This document shows positions 53,400 through 62,789 of a DNA stretch of 64,000 nucleotides, piece after piece. This DNA is from Bradyrhizobium sp. CCGUVB1N3 (GTDB taxonomy: Bacteria > Pseudomonadota > Alphaproteobacteria > Rhizobiales > Xanthobacteraceae), in assembly GCF_024199925.1 (NCBI RefSeq), contig NZ_JANADR010000001.1:4402001-4466000 (forward strand), read 5' to 3'. The notes under the pieces were generated by a model. That model was not told the DNA's origin, did no database searches, and saw only the letters and a program-made list of their open reading frames with translations. Both the position numbers and the translations under genes were made by a program. Position 1 is the first letter of the stretch. Each line of letters starts with the position of its first letter.

Positions 53400-54243
53400 G
53401 GTCGGTCCTCTCCTTGTCTTTAACAGCGGCCGCGCGCTGGCCGCGGCGGCGCACTTGCGTGATCTCGGCGAGGATCGACATCGCGATCTCCTCCGGCGTG
53501 ATGGTACCGAGATCGAGCCCGGCCGGCGCCTTGACGCGATCGATCGCGACAGCGCCGACGCCTTCCGCGATCAGTTTCGCGCGCAGCGCCGCCATCTTGC
53601 GGCGGCTGCCGACGAAGGCATGATAGGCGGCCTCAACGGCGACCGCCGCTCGCAGCGCGGCCTCGTCGCCCTTGCCCTGCGTCGAGACCACGACGAAGCG
53701 TTTTGCCTCGGTCAATTCGCCCAAGCCGTAACCATCGATGATCGTGTCCGCGTCGGGCTGCGATGCGAGATCGGCCGATGGCGCCGCGAGCGTGACGTGA
53801 AAGCCGAGCGTGCGCGCTTGTGCCGCGAGCGACAGCGCCACCGGGCTCGCGCCGAGCACGACGAGCGAGGGATGCGGCAACACAGGCTCGACGAAAATAT
53901 CCATGGTGCCCCTACTCGGGCACATATTGCTGGCAAAGCGGATGCCGTCGCGGTTCTCACCGGGCCTGACTCCGAGCTCGGCGAGCAGGTTCTCCGGCTG
54001 CACCGAGACCATCCGCGGTACGCCGTCGGCGAGCGCCTCGCGCGCTGCCTTCAGCACCGCGCCGCGAGCGCAGCCGCCGCCGATCCAGCCCGCGACGATA
54101 CGGCCGTCGGCCGCGATGATCGCCTTTGCGCCCGCTTTGGCCGCCGTGACGGACACCGTGCGCACCACGGTGGCGAGCACGAAGGCGCGCTCGGCGGCCT
54201 TCATCTGCGCGACGAGATCGAGCACTTCGACATTTGCCGTCAT
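53359..54243 (-). CDS. coxF: CoxF, XdhC-like maturation protein
   Basis: CoxF belongs to the XdhC family and is needed to insert copper into the active site of CO dehydrogenase. The 294-residue protein starts MTANVEVLDLVAQMKAAERA. It shows IIAADGRIVAGWIGGGCARG, the NAD-like fold VVLGASPVALSLAAQARTLG and the end TPEEIAMSILAEITQVRR. It lies 11 bp after coxE. The C-terminal 25 residues, read through the coxG start, are polar and likely disordered. Confidence 0.9.
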   Translation of the reverse strand: MTANVEVLDLVAQMKAAERAFVLATVVRTVSVTAAKAGAKAIIAADGRIVAGWIGGGCARGAVLKAAREALADGVPRMVSVQPENLLAELGVRPGENRDGIRFASNMCPSRGTMDIFVEPVLPHPSLVVLGASPVALSLAAQARTLGFHVTLAAPSADLASQPDADTIIDGYGLGELTEAKRFVVVSTQGKGDEAALRAAVAVEAAYHAFVGSRRKMAALRAKLIAEGVGAVAIDRVKAPAGLDLGTITPEEIAMSILAEITQVRRRGQRAAAVKDKERTDHADDRQPARSRIP

Positions 54244-54254
54244 TGGCGCCTCCG

Positions 54255-55463
54255 TCAGAGCTTCGCCAGATAGGGTTCGAGCGCGCGCAGGCTTTGCAGC
54301 GTGTTGGCGGGCGCGTACAGATTGACATAGGGCAGCGCGGCCTTGATGCCCCTCGCCTCCGGCGCGTAGCCCGCCCAGGCCATCATCGGATTGAGCCAGA
54401 TGATGCGCCGGCAGCGCCGCGACAGCGCCGCCATTTCCCGTCCCAGCAATACGGCATCGCCGGTCTCGTAGCCGTCGGACACGATCATCACGCAACTGCG
54501 CGAATGGATCACGCGCTGCGCGTGCCAGCGGTTGAAGCTTTGCAGGCTCTCGCCGATCCTCGTGCCGCCGCCCGCGCCCTGCGCCATGATCGAGAGGCGG
54601 TCGAGCGCGCGGCCCGCATCCTTCTCCTTCAGCGCGTCGGACACGTAGGCGAGGCGCGTGTGGAACAGGAACGCTTCGGCCTCGTGGAATTCGTCGAGCA
54701 CTCCGTGGATGAAGCGCAGGAACATCGATGTGTAGGCACTCATCGAGCCAGATGCATCGAGCAGCACGATCAGCCGGAGCGGCTTGTCCTTGCGCTGCCG
54801 CTTCACCAGGCTGATCGGCACGCCGCCATGGCTGATGTTGCGATGGATGGTGCGGCGGAGATCGAGCCTGTAGCCATGCCGCCGCGCGAGATCCCGCCGG
54901 GTCAGCCGCGTGCGCATCGCCCTTGCGAGCTGCGCTGCGGCTTCGTGCGCCTGCGCGATCTGGTCGGGATCGCTGAGCCTGCGAAAGTCTACCTCGGCTA
55001 GATTCTCGGCGTTCGAGGCGCCTTCCATCCGTCCCTCGCCGCCGCGCCCATCCGGCGCATCGTCGGATGACGGGATCTGATCGGTCGGCGACTGCTTTGC
55101 GCCCTGCTCCGTCGCCGCGTTCTGCAAGCTCTTGAGCGACGGGCTGCTCGCGCCTTGCGCCGCACCGACCGTCCGCGAGCGCGAGCGTACGCGGTTGCCG
55201 AGCCAGAATGCGTCGAACAGGCCGTCGAACTTGTCCCAGTCCGACTTTCGCGCCGAAAACAGATGCTTGAACGCTGAACGCAAGAGGCCCGGGCGCGCGG
55301 CATAGCCCGCCGACATCAGCGCCGCCGCATCCTGCCCCTCCGCAAGCCCGACCCGGAAGCCGGCGTCGCGCAAGGTGCGCAGGAAAGCCGCGAGTTTTGC
55401 CGAGACGAGACGCGAGACCTGGTCGAGGTCGTCGAATTCGGGGCTCGCGCCGCAACAGCTCAT
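54255..55463 (-). CDS. coxE: CoxE, von Willebrand factor A-domain maturation protein
   Basis: CoxE acts with the AAA+ protein CoxD to build the [CuSMoO2] centre of CO dehydrogenase. The 402-residue protein starts MSCCGASPEF. It has a helical N-terminal domain, a low-complexity linker (about 95-150) and a VWA domain from about 225 with the MIDAS motif DASGS (236-240), followed by GGGTRIGESL and VSDGYETGD. Its start overlaps coxD by 4 bp. Confidence 0.93.
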   Translation of the reverse strand: MSCCGASPEFDDLDQVSRLVSAKLAAFLRTLRDAGFRVGLAEGQDAAALMSAGYAARPGLLRSAFKHLFSARKSDWDKFDGLFDAFWLGNRVRSRSRTVGAAQGASSPSLKSLQNAATEQGAKQSPTDQIPSSDDAPDGRGGEGRMEGASNAENLAEVDFRRLSDPDQIAQAHEAAAQLARAMRTRLTRRDLARRHGYRLDLRRTIHRNISHGGVPISLVKRQRKDKPLRLIVLLDASGSMSAYTSMFLRFIHGVLDEFHEAEAFLFHTRLAYVSDALKEKDAGRALDRLSIMAQGAGGGTRIGESLQSFNRWHAQRVIHSRSCVMIVSDGYETGDAVLLGREMAALSRRCRRIIWLNPMMAWAGYAPEARGIKAALPYVNLYAPANTLQSLRALEPYLAKL

Positions 55464-56326
55464 GCCACCCTCCCGAGCAGGCGCTTCGACACCTCACGCG
55501 TGACGCGCGCGCGGTCCTCATGCGTCTTCAACAGGCAGATCAGCGTCTCGTGCACGGTCTCGGGCGCATCATGGAGATCGCGAATGTCGAGGCCGACGAG
55601 CGCAGCCGCCCAGTCCAGCGTCTCCGCGACGCCGGGCACCTTGCGCAGCTCTTCCTTCCGGACGCCCTCGACCATGCGCGCGATCTGGAGCGACAACGAA
55701 GGAGTTGCTCCAGCGATCCGCGCCAGGATGATGCGGGTCTCGCGATCGACGTCGGGATAGTCGACATAATGGTAGAGGCAGCGCCGGCGCAGCGCATCGG
55801 AGAGCTCGCGCGTGCCGTTCGAAGTCAGCACCACCTGCGGGATGGTGTTCGCGGGGATGGTGCCGAGCTCGGGGATCGAGACCTGGAAGTCCGATAACAA
55901 CTCCAGCAAAAACGCCTCGAACTCGTCGTCGGCGCGGTCGATCTCGTCGATCAGCAGCACCGGCGCCTGGGCGCGGCGGATGGCAGCGAGCAGCGGACGC
56001 TCCAGCAGGTATTTCTCCGAGAAGATCTGATCCTCGATGCTGTCCGTACCGCGATGGGCCTGGATCGCCAGCAACTGGCGCTGGTAGTTCCATTCATAGA
56101 GCGCGGAGGACTGATCGAGGCCCTCATAGCATTGCAGGCGGATCAGCTCGGTCGCGTGCACTTTGGCGAGCGCCTTCGCCACCTCCGTCTTGCCGACGCC
56201 CGCCTCGCCTTCCAGCAGGAGCGGACGCCGCAACAATTGCATCAGCGAGATCGCGGTCGCGAGCTCCGCGTCGGCGATGTAGCCCGACGCGGCCAGTGCT
56301 TGCGCGATCTCGTCACGACCTTTCAT
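55460..56326 (-). CDS. coxD: CoxD, MoxR-type AAA+ ATPase
   Basis: CoxD is the AAA+ chaperone that unfolds apo-CO dehydrogenase for sulfur and copper insertion. The 288-residue protein starts MKGRDEIAQALAASGYIADA. It has Walker A GEAGVGKT (40-47), Walker B VLLIDEIDRADDEFE, sensor 1 VVLTSNGTRELSDAL and the arginine finger region LRRRCLYHYVDYP. It starts 2 bp after the coxL stop and overlaps coxE by ATGA. Confidence 0.95.
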   Translation of the reverse strand: MKGRDEIAQALAASGYIADAELATAISLMQLLRRPLLLEGEAGVGKTEVAKALAKVHATELIRLQCYEGLDQSSALYEWNYQRQLLAIQAHRGTDSIEDQIFSEKYLLERPLLAAIRRAQAPVLLIDEIDRADDEFEAFLLELLSDFQVSIPELGTIPANTIPQVVLTSNGTRELSDALRRRCLYHYVDYPDVDRETRIILARIAGATPSLSLQIARMVEGVRKEELRKVPGVAETLDWAAALVGLDIRDLHDAPETVHETLICLLKTHEDRARVTREVSKRLLGRVA

Positions 56327-56328
56327 CG

Positions 56329-58749
56329 CTACGCGACCGCGCCCAGTTGCTTCGCCGCCTTCCAGTTGCGCCAGAAGTCGTGCGGCATCTGGATGTGCGT
56401 GCTCCCTAAGAACGAGAACGCGTCGTTGACGGCATTGGAGAAGGCCGGCACGCCGCCGACATTCGGGCTCTCGCCGACGCCCTTGGCGCCGATCGGATGA
56501 TGCGGCGACGGCGTAACGGTGAAGTCGGTCTCCCAATGCGGGGTCTCGACCGCGGTCGGCATGAAGAAATCCATGAACGAGCCGGTGACGACGTTGCCGG
56601 TATCGTCGTAGCGGATCTCCTGCCCCATCGCGATCGCGAAGGCCTCCGTGAGGCCACCATGCACCTGGCCCTCGATGATCATCGGGTTGATGCGGGTGCC
56701 GCAATCGTCGAGCGCATAGAAGCGCCGGACCTTGTACACGCCGGTATCGACGTCGATGTCCATCACGCAGAGATAGGCGCCGAACGGATAGGTCATGTTG
56801 GGCGGGTCGTAATAGGAGACCGCCTCGAGCCCCGGCTCCATGCCCGGCGGCACCGAGTTGTACGCCGCCCAGCAAATATCCTTCATCGACATGAACTTTT
56901 CCGGCAAGCCCTTCACCCGGAAGCCGTCGATGTCCCATTCGAGATCGTCCTCATGGACCTCGAGCTTGTAGGCCGCGATCATCTGCGCCTTGGCCTTGAT
57001 CTTGCGCGCCGCCATGGCGATCGCGGCACCCGCGACCGGCGTCGAGCGCGAGCCGTAGGTGCCGAGCCCGTAGGGCGCGGTGTCGGTGTTGCCCTCCTCC
57101 ACCTGGATGTTGTCGGCGGGAATGCCGATCTCTGTCGCGATGATCTGGGCCCAGGTGGTCTCGTGGCCCTGGCCCTGACTCTTCGTTCCCATGCGCGCAA
57201 TGCCGGCACCGGTCGGATGCATGCGGATCTCGCAGGAGTCGAACATGGCAATGCCGAGGATGTCGCAGTTCTTCGACGGGCCGGCGCCGACGATCTCGGT
57301 GAAGAAGGAGACCCCGAGCCCCATGACCTCTCGGGTCTCGCCGCGCTTGAAGGCTGCACGCTTGTCCGCCTGTTCCTTCCGGAGTGCGGCGTAGCCGGTC
57401 GTCTCCATCATCTTGCGCATGGCGGTGTGGTAGTCACCGGAGTCGTATTCCCAGCCCAGGGCCGAGTGATACGGAAACTGCTCCGGCTTGATGAAGTTCC
57501 TCAAGCGTAACTCAGCCGGATCCATGCCAAGCTTCTGCGCCAGGATGTCCATGGCGCGCTCGATGCAGTAGGCCGCCTCCGTGACTCGGAACGAGCAGCG
57601 ATAGGCGACGCCGCCCGGCGCCTTGTTGGTGTAGACGCCGTCGACGGCGAGATGCGCCGTCGGGAAATCATAGGAGCCGGTGACGATGTTGAAGAAGCCG
57701 GCCGGCCATTTCGACGGATCGGCGCAGGCATCGAACGCGCCGTGATCGGCGAGCACGTGGACGCGCAGGCCGGTGACCTTGCCCTCCTTGGTCGCGGCGA
57801 TTTCAGTGGTCATGTGATAGTCGCGCGCGAACGAGGTCGCGGTCAGGTTCTCGATGCGGTCCTCGACCCATTTCACCGGCTTGCCGGTGACGATGGAGGC
57901 CACCGCCGCGCAGATGTACCCTGGATAGGCGCCGACCTTGTTGCCGAAGCCGCCACCGATGTCCGGCGAGATCACATGGATCTTCTGCTCCGGGAGCTTC
58001 GCGATCAGCGACACCACGGTGCGGATCACGTGCGGGGCCTGGAAGGTACCCCAGATCGTCAGCTCGCCCTTGACCTTGTCGAAGGAGCAGACGCACTGGC
58101 AGGTCTCGAGTGGCGACGGATGGGTGCGGTGATAGGAGATCATCTCCTTGATCGTCACCTCGGCCTTCCTGAAGGCGGCGTCGGTCAGATCCTTGTCGCC
58201 GACCGTCCACTCGAAAATGTGGTTGTGGTGCTTGCGTGGGCCGTGCGCGCCCGTGGTCTGGCCCGCAAGGTCTTCGCGCAGCACCGGAGCGTCCGCGTCC
58301 ATCGACTTGAAGGGATCGACCAGCGGCGGCAGCGCTTCGTACTCGACAACCACCTTGTTAACGCCATCGTCGGCAGCGTAGCGGTCGGTCGCGACCACGA
58401 AGGCGACCTCCTGGTTCTGGAACAGCACCTTGCCGTCGGCCAAAACCATCTGCACGTCACCGGCAAGCGTCGGCATCCAGGCGAGGTTCACCGTCTTCAG
58501 CGTCTCGGCGGTGATCACCGCAAGCACGCCGGGGACCTTCAGCGCCTCCTCCGAATTGATGGATTTGACGCGCGCATGCGCATGCGGCGAACGGACGAAG
58601 TCGCCGTGCAGCATGCCCGGCAGCTTGACGTCGTCGACGTAGTTGCCCTTGCCTTGGGTGAAGCGGATGTCCTCGACGCGCTTGCGCTTGCAGCCCATGC
58701 CTTCGAGTGCGGCCGTGCGTTGTTCCCGCGTGGGAGTTAGGTCGTTCAT
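56329..58749 (-). CDS. coxL: CoxL, large subunit of form I (true) CO dehydrogenase
   Basis: CoxL oxidises CO to CO2 at a Mo-Cu site and passes electrons to CoxS and CoxM. The 806-residue protein starts [17 protein letters not shown]. The form I signature AYRCSFR is present with Cys385, which carries the bridging sulfur (Cys388 in Oligotropha). Other cofactor regions are [34 protein letters not shown] and the catalytic Glu in [13 protein letters not shown]. The start overlaps the coxS stop by ATGA. Form II enzymes would read AYRGAGR, so this is the true CO-oxidising type. Confidence 0.97.
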   Translation of the reverse strand: MNDLTPTREQRTAALEGMGCKRKRVEDIRFTQGKGNYVDDVKLPGMLHGDFVRSPHAHARVKSINSEEALKVPGVLAVITAETLKTVNLAWMPTLAGDVQMVLADGKVLFQNQEVAFVVATDRYAADDGVNKVVVEYEALPPLVDPFKSMDADAPVLREDLAGQTTGAHGPRKHHNHIFEWTVGDKDLTDAAFRKAEVTIKEMISYHRTHPSPLETCQCVCSFDKVKGELTIWGTFQAPHVIRTVVSLIAKLPEQKIHVISPDIGGGFGNKVGAYPGYICAAVASIVTGKPVKWVEDRIENLTATSFARDYHMTTEIAATKEGKVTGLRVHVLADHGAFDACADPSKWPAGFFNIVTGSYDFPTAHLAVDGVYTNKAPGGVAYRCSFRVTEAAYCIERAMDILAQKLGMDPAELRLRNFIKPEQFPYHSALGWEYDSGDYHTAMRKMMETTGYAALRKEQADKRAAFKRGETREVMGLGVSFFTEIVGAGPSKNCDILGIAMFDSCEIRMHPTGAGIARMGTKSQGQGHETTWAQIIATEIGIPADNIQVEEGNTDTAPYGLGTYGSRSTPVAGAAIAMAARKIKAKAQMIAAYKLEVHEDDLEWDIDGFRVKGLPEKFMSMKDICWAAYNSVPPGMEPGLEAVSYYDPPNMTYPFGAYLCVMDIDVDTGVYKVRRFYALDDCGTRINPMIIEGQVHGGLTEAFAIAMGQEIRYDDTGNVVTGSFMDFFMPTAVETPHWETDFTVTPSPHHPIGAKGVGESPNVGGVPAFSNAVNDAFSFLGSTHIQMPHDFWRNWKAAKQLGAVA

Positions 58750-59246
58750 TCCGCGGCCTCCTTGAATTCGATGCCGTTGAGCTTGGCAGCGGCGTATTGA
58801 ATCGCCTTGACGATGTTCTGGTAGCCGGTGCAGCGGCAGATATTGCCGGAGATGCCCATCCGGATTTCCTCTTCGGACGGCGAGGGATTCTCCTGCAGCA
58901 AGCGATGCGCCCGCATGATCATGCCTGGCGTGCAGAAGCCGCATTGCAGGCCGTGCATCATGCGAAAGCCTTCCTGCAAGGCCGACAGCGAGCCGTCGGC
59001 ATTGGCCATGCCTTCGACCGTCGTGATGTCGCTTCCCTGCGCCTGCACCGCGAACATGGTGCAGGACTTCACCGACATGCCGTCGATATCGACGGTGCAG
59101 GCGCCGCAATGGGTGGTCTCGCAGCCGATATGGGTGCCCGTCATCCCGAGATTCTCGCGGATGAAATGCACGAGCAGCGTGCGCGGCTCGACGAGGCCTT
59201 CGACCTCGGCGCCATTCACCTTCATGGTCACATGCGTTTTTGCCAT
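58746..59246 (-). CDS. coxS: CoxS, small [2Fe-2S] subunit of CO dehydrogenase
   Basis: CoxS carries two [2Fe-2S] clusters between the Mo site and FAD. The 166-residue protein has the plant-type cluster in [16 protein letters not shown] with Cys42, 47, 50 and 62, and the second in [10 protein letters not shown] (Cys102, 105) and [10 protein letters not shown] (Cys137, 139). Length matches the family. It starts 11 bp after coxM and overlaps coxL by 4 bp. Confidence 0.97.
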   Translation of the reverse strand: MAKTHVTMKVNGAEVEGLVEPRTLLVHFIRENLGMTGTHIGCETTHCGACTVDIDGMSVKSCTMFAVQAQGSDITTVEGMANADGSLSALQEGFRMMHGLQCGFCTPGMIMRAHRLLQENPSPSEEEIRMGISGNICRCTGYQNIVKAIQYAAAKLNGIEFKEAAE

Positions 59247-59257
59247 TCGTCCCTCCC

Positions 59258-60121
59258 CTAGCGCGCGCGGCTCGCGGCGCGTTGCAGCGCCCGCACCACC
59301 ATGATGCCGCCGACATGCTTGCGGTATTCGACAGGGCCGCGGGCGTCGGCAGCCGGCGACATGATCGTTTCGGCGGCAGCGGCCGCGTTCTTCAGCGCGA
59401 CCGCATCGAGGCTCGTGCCGATCACCGCTTTGGCTGCATCGGTCGCGAGCAGCGGCGTCTCGTGAACATTGGTGAGCCCGATCGCGCAGCTCGCGACCTT
59501 GCCGCCCGCCATGGTGAGCACGACGGCCGCGGCCGCGGTCGCGTAATCTCCGACCTTGCGCTTGAGTTTTTCGTAGGCGTAGCCGTGCCCCGCAGCGGGC
59601 ACCGGGACCGAGACAGCGGTGAGGATCTCGCCGGGCTCAAGCACTGTGAAATAGGCGCCCTGGTAGAAATCGGCCGCCTTGACCTCCCGGGCGCCGTTCG
59701 CGCCTTCGAGGCGATAGGTCGCGTCCAGCGTCAGCATCAGCGCCGGCATGTCGTTGCCGGGATCGCCATTGGCGACATTGCCGCCGATCGTGCCGCGGTA
59801 GCGTACCTGCGGATCGGCGATCAAAAGCGCGGCCTCATGGAGGATCGGCACCGATCGCGCGACATCCTCGGAGGCGAGCAGATCATGCTGGGTGGTCATC
59901 GCGCCGATGACGAGGTTATCGCCATCGCGGCGGATGCCCTTGAGGCCGGCGATGCCGTGGAGGTCGACGAGGTGGCTGGGGCTCGCCAGCCGAAGCTTCA
60001 TCATCGGCACCAGACTGTGCCCGCCAGCCAGCGGCCGCGCGTCCTCGCCGAGATCGGACAACAGTTTGACGGCGTCGGCAACGCTTGCCGGCCGGTGATA
60101 GCTGAATGCGCCGGGGATCAT
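59258..60121 (-). CDS. coxM: CoxM, medium FAD-binding subunit of CO dehydrogenase
   Basis: CoxM binds FAD and reduces quinone. The 287-residue protein starts [20 protein letters not shown]. It has the FAD motifs AGGHSLVPM (32-40) and TIGGN (110-114), then [20 protein letters not shown]. The ATG at 60121 follows GGAGGAGACG; the longer frame upstream has no family character. A candidate LytTR operator lies 104-137 bp upstream, and coxC ends 170 bp upstream. Confidence 0.97.
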   Translation of the reverse strand: MIPGAFSYHRPASVADAVKLLSDLGEDARPLAGGHSLVPMMKLRLASPSHLVDLHGIAGLKGIRRDGDNLVIGAMTTQHDLLASEDVARSVPILHEAALLIADPQVRYRGTIGGNVANGDPGNDMPALMLTLDATYRLEGANGAREVKAADFYQGAYFTVLEPGEILTAVSVPVPAAGHGYAYEKLKRKVGDYATAAAAVVLTMAGGKVASCAIGLTNVHETPLLATDAAKAVIGTSLDAVALKNAAAAAETIMSPAADARGPVEYRKHVGGIMVVRALQRAASRAR

Positions 60122-60224
60122 CGTCTCCTCCCAATCGTCCTTGCGCACGGTGGCGCGGACGTTGGTGGGACCGTCTCCCTGAGCGGAGCGAGCCGCAATC
60201 GTTTGGGCACAAAGAGGGGAATTT

Positions 60225-60258
60225 CGCACGAAATGCGGGCTGGAACGCACGAATTGCG
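60225..60258 (-). promoter_or_regulatory. 13-bp direct repeat with 21-bp period, candidate CoxC (LytTR) operator
   Basis: CGCACGAAATGCG (60225-60237) and CGCACGAATTGCG (60246-60258) differ at one base. Their starts are 21 bp apart, two helical turns, the usual geometry of LytTR binding sites. The pair lies 104-137 bp upstream of coxM, in the gap after coxC, which encodes a LytTR protein. Confidence 0.55.
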
Positions 60259-60291
60259 TCAGCTTGCGCGACCCTTCCTCGCGGCTCGGGT

Positions 60292-61494
60292 CTACGCGTG
60301 TCGCCGCGTCGCCAGCCCCAGCCTTGCCTTCAGCTCGGCGATCTTGGCCCGGCTCACGGGCACGCGGTGCGGGGACGGACCGTCGAGCTCGAGGACGGCG
60401 CCGTCGCCCTCCTTGCGAACGAGGGCGACGTGGGGGATGCAGACGATGTGGCTGCGGTGCACCCGGAGAAACAGGCTCGGATCAAGCTGCGCCTCGGCCT
60501 CCGAGATCGACCACGGGCACATCCGCTCGCGGGTGCCGTCATGCACCAGCGTGTAGTGGGCATCGGCGCGGACGCTGCGGACGTCGGCGGTATCGATGAA
60601 GTGCGTACCGTCGGCACCCTCGACCGGCAGGCGCGGGGCGGGCGCGGCGCGCGGTGGCTGGCCGACGCCGCCGAGCGGCGCAGACACCGGCCGTGGCGAT
60701 GTCGCCGCGGGAGCCGGTGCGGCCAATGCGACTGCCGGCGCGGTCGGATCGCCGGCCATGGCCGGCACCAGCGTCTGCCGGCGCGGATCCGGCACCAGCG
60801 ACAACAGGAAGCCGGCCGCAATCACGAAGCACAGCACGGCCACCACGATGGAAAGTATTTGCTGCGACGCCGCGAGGCTGCCGCCGAGATGCCGATGCGC
60901 CTCGCCGGTGAGCGGCAGGAAATGCATGCCATGCATGGCGGTGTAATGCATGCCGGACACCGCGACGCCGAAGGCGATCGCGCTCACGATCAGGCGAAAG
61001 CCCTCCTGCTGCGCGAGGAAGGCGCGCAGGCCGCCATAGGCGGTGCCGATCGCCACCACGACCGAAAGCAGCACGATTGGTTCGTCATGCGCGATGGTGA
61101 ACGGTCCGGAGAGGCCGTGGATGCCGACATAATGCATGCTGCTGATACCGACGCCGAGCAGCACGGCCGAGGACACCACCCGCTTCAGCGAGGGCTCGCC
61201 GATCGACACGAAGAACAGGGAGATGCCGACCACCAGCGCGCAAATCAGGAACGAGATGATGGTGGGCAGCACGAGATAGACGGTGTCCGGCGGCAGCGGC
61301 GCCGCCAGCATGCCCACGAAATGCATGGTCCAGATGCCGACGGCCAGAAATGCCGCCGCGCCCGCGAGCAGCACGCGGTTGCTGACGCCCGGCGTGTTGC
61401 GGATGCGCGCCGCAAGCGCAAAGCCGGTATAGCCGCCCAGGCTCGCGATCGCTACCGAGAGCGCGACGAGATAGGGATCGTGTCCTTCGAACAT
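60292..61494 (-). CDS. coxC: CoxC-like MHYT membrane sensor with LytTR DNA-binding domain
   Basis: The 400-residue protein starts MFEGHDPYLVALSVAIASLG. Its MHYT domain has seven helices with the three metal-type motifs TMHFVGM (56-62), SMHYVGIHG (119-127) and GMHYTAMHGMHF (181-192). A Pro/Ala linker spans about 230-280. The C-terminal LytTR domain (about 290-395) shows TADVRSVRADAHYTLVHDG, RVHRSHIVCIPHVALVRKE and VPVSRAKIAELKARL. In Oligotropha the coxC and coxH products share this layout. It likely senses CO, O2 or redox state and controls cox genes. Confidence 0.92.
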   Translation of the reverse strand: MFEGHDPYLVALSVAIASLGGYTGFALAARIRNTPGVSNRVLLAGAAAFLAVGIWTMHFVGMLAAPLPPDTVYLVLPTIISFLICALVVGISLFFVSIGEPSLKRVVSSAVLLGVGISSMHYVGIHGLSGPFTIAHDEPIVLLSVVVAIGTAYGGLRAFLAQQEGFRLIVSAIAFGVAVSGMHYTAMHGMHFLPLTGEAHRHLGGSLAASQQILSIVVAVLCFVIAAGFLLSLVPDPRRQTLVPAMAGDPTAPAVALAAPAPAATSPRPVSAPLGGVGQPPRAAPAPRLPVEGADGTHFIDTADVRSVRADAHYTLVHDGTRERMCPWSISEAEAQLDPSLFLRVHRSHIVCIPHVALVRKEGDGAVLELDGPSPHRVPVSRAKIAELKARLGLATRRHA

Positions 61495-61595
61495 GATCTT
61501 GCCGGCCGCTCCGTCTCCACGGAGCGCCTCCTCCCGCCGCCGAGTTTATCAACGCGGCGGCGGAAATGACAATCAGCGGCGCGCAAGGCGCAAGG

Positions 61596-62159
61596 TTACA
61601 CGATCCCCGCCGCGACCTGGCCGCGCAGCCGCTCCAGGCCGTGCAACGTGTTGGCGCAGGCCTCGGCAACCTCCACGCCCTTGATCGCAAAGTGCTTGCG
61701 GAAGAAGTCGTAATGCACCTCGGTCTCGTGGAATTGCTGCGGCGTCAGCACGGCGGAGAACACCGGCACCTCGGTGCGCAACTGCACGTCCATCAGCGCC
61801 TTGATCACGGTGTCGGCGACAAATTCGTGGCGGTAGATACCGCCGTCGACGACGAGGCCGGCCGCGACGATCGCGGTGTAGCGCCGCGTCTTGGCGAGTA
61901 TCTGCGCGTGCAGCGGGATCTCGAACGAGCCCGGCACCTGGAATACGTCGACATGGGTGAGGTGCCGTGCTTCGGCCTCCCTCAGGAAGGCGAAGCGCGC
62001 CTCCTGCACGACGTCGTGATGCCAGCAGGCCTCGACGAAGGCGACCCGCTGCGGCTTTGCGAAGCGGGGATACTCATGCACAGGCGGCTCGGGTGGAACC
62101 GGCGGAGGCGGGGCTTGCTGGGAAGTTACGACTTGCGGGTCTTGCAACATCTGATTCAT
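61596..62159 (-). CDS. ribH: 6,7-dimethyl-8-ribityllumazine synthase, RibH2 type
   Basis: Lumazine synthase makes the riboflavin precursor. The 187-residue protein starts MNQMLQDPQVVTSQQAPPPP, with a Pro-rich leader of about 30 residues before the core. The core shows AFVEACWHHDVVQEARFAFL, FQVPGSFEIPLHAQIL, AAGLVVDGGIYRHEFVADTV and HETEVHYDFFRKHFAIKGVE. This matches the decameric type II enzymes of rhizobia and Brucella rather than the RibH1 type. An FMN riboswitch lies upstream and no other rib genes are near. Confidence 0.94.
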   Translation of the reverse strand: MNQMLQDPQVVTSQQAPPPPVPPEPPVHEYPRFAKPQRVAFVEACWHHDVVQEARFAFLREAEARHLTHVDVFQVPGSFEIPLHAQILAKTRRYTAIVAAGLVVDGGIYRHEFVADTVIKALMDVQLRTEVPVFSAVLTPQQFHETEVHYDFFRKHFAIKGVEVAEACANTLHGLERLRGQVAAGIV

Positions 62160-62241
62160 GGCTTTCCTTCTCAAAGACCAGAATCAGGGCATACGGAACG
62201 ACAAACGGCCGCATCCTCGCGATGCGGACCGCCACCGACCG

Positions 62242-62383
62242 TTCTCTTTCATCCGGACTTTAACCGTCGGCTTCGGAGTTGCACCGAATCTGCTGACCCT
62301 TCCCCTTTGCGGAGGAAGGCGCTCGCGGGCTTGGACCTTACGGCCCTTACCGCCGGTGGGGACTTTCACCCCGCCCTGAGAAC
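62242..62383 (-). promoter_or_regulatory. FMN riboswitch upstream of ribH
   Basis: On the minus strand the conserved parts appear in order: TTCTCAGGGCGGGGTGAAA, GTCCCCACCGGCGGTA, AGCCCGCGAGCG, GGTCAGCAGATTCGGTG and CCGACGGTTAAAGTCCGGAT. It starts near 62383 and ends about 82 bp upstream of the ribH start. FMN binding would repress ribH by masking its ribosome site or by termination. Confidence 0.93.
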
Positions 62384-62789
62384 ATCGGCTGTTCGGAATG
62401 AACAACCTGGCTGAAATATGACGCCGGCGGGCGGCCGCAGCAAGCGCCTTCGGCATCGCCAAACCGCATGGTCCCATGCGGCCGGGGCGGTCCAGCGCCC
62501 CATGGAACGGAATTTTGGGACGGCATTAACGAATGGCGCGGGGCTCGCTCAATCCGATTCCGATTTGTTCTCAAATTAATAATTGTGACCGAGATGAGCT
62601 GTGGACGAGCCTGTCGGACCTTGTGGACGGACTCGCGACGGAGTTGCGCAGATTCCGCAAATCACATCAGTTGATCCCCGAAAGGCCCGCGCGATCCAAG
62701 GGGATCGCCGTCAGCGACGTTAAGGGAGCGCGCGCCGGGCCAACCGCGTGCGTATCAAGATAACAATAAAGGCAAGAGGTCGAGACGGC
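62384..62789. other. gap between the riboswitch and the YbjN gene
   Basis: No convincing gene is present. A hairpin CCGCATG/CATGCGG lies at about 62465-62482. The promoters of the riboswitch transcript (minus) and of the YbjN gene (plus) should be here; the AT-rich stretch at about 62560-62590 suits one of them. Confidence 0.4.

Noticed and set aside
53359..55521. A 720-codon frame spanning coxE antisense frames and coxF
   Set aside because: Only the last 294 codons (coxF) have family character; the upstream part is an out-of-frame shadow of coxE.
62533..62763. A 76-codon frame before the YbjN gene
   Set aside because: No start signal, and the residues look random; it overlaps the probable promoter region.
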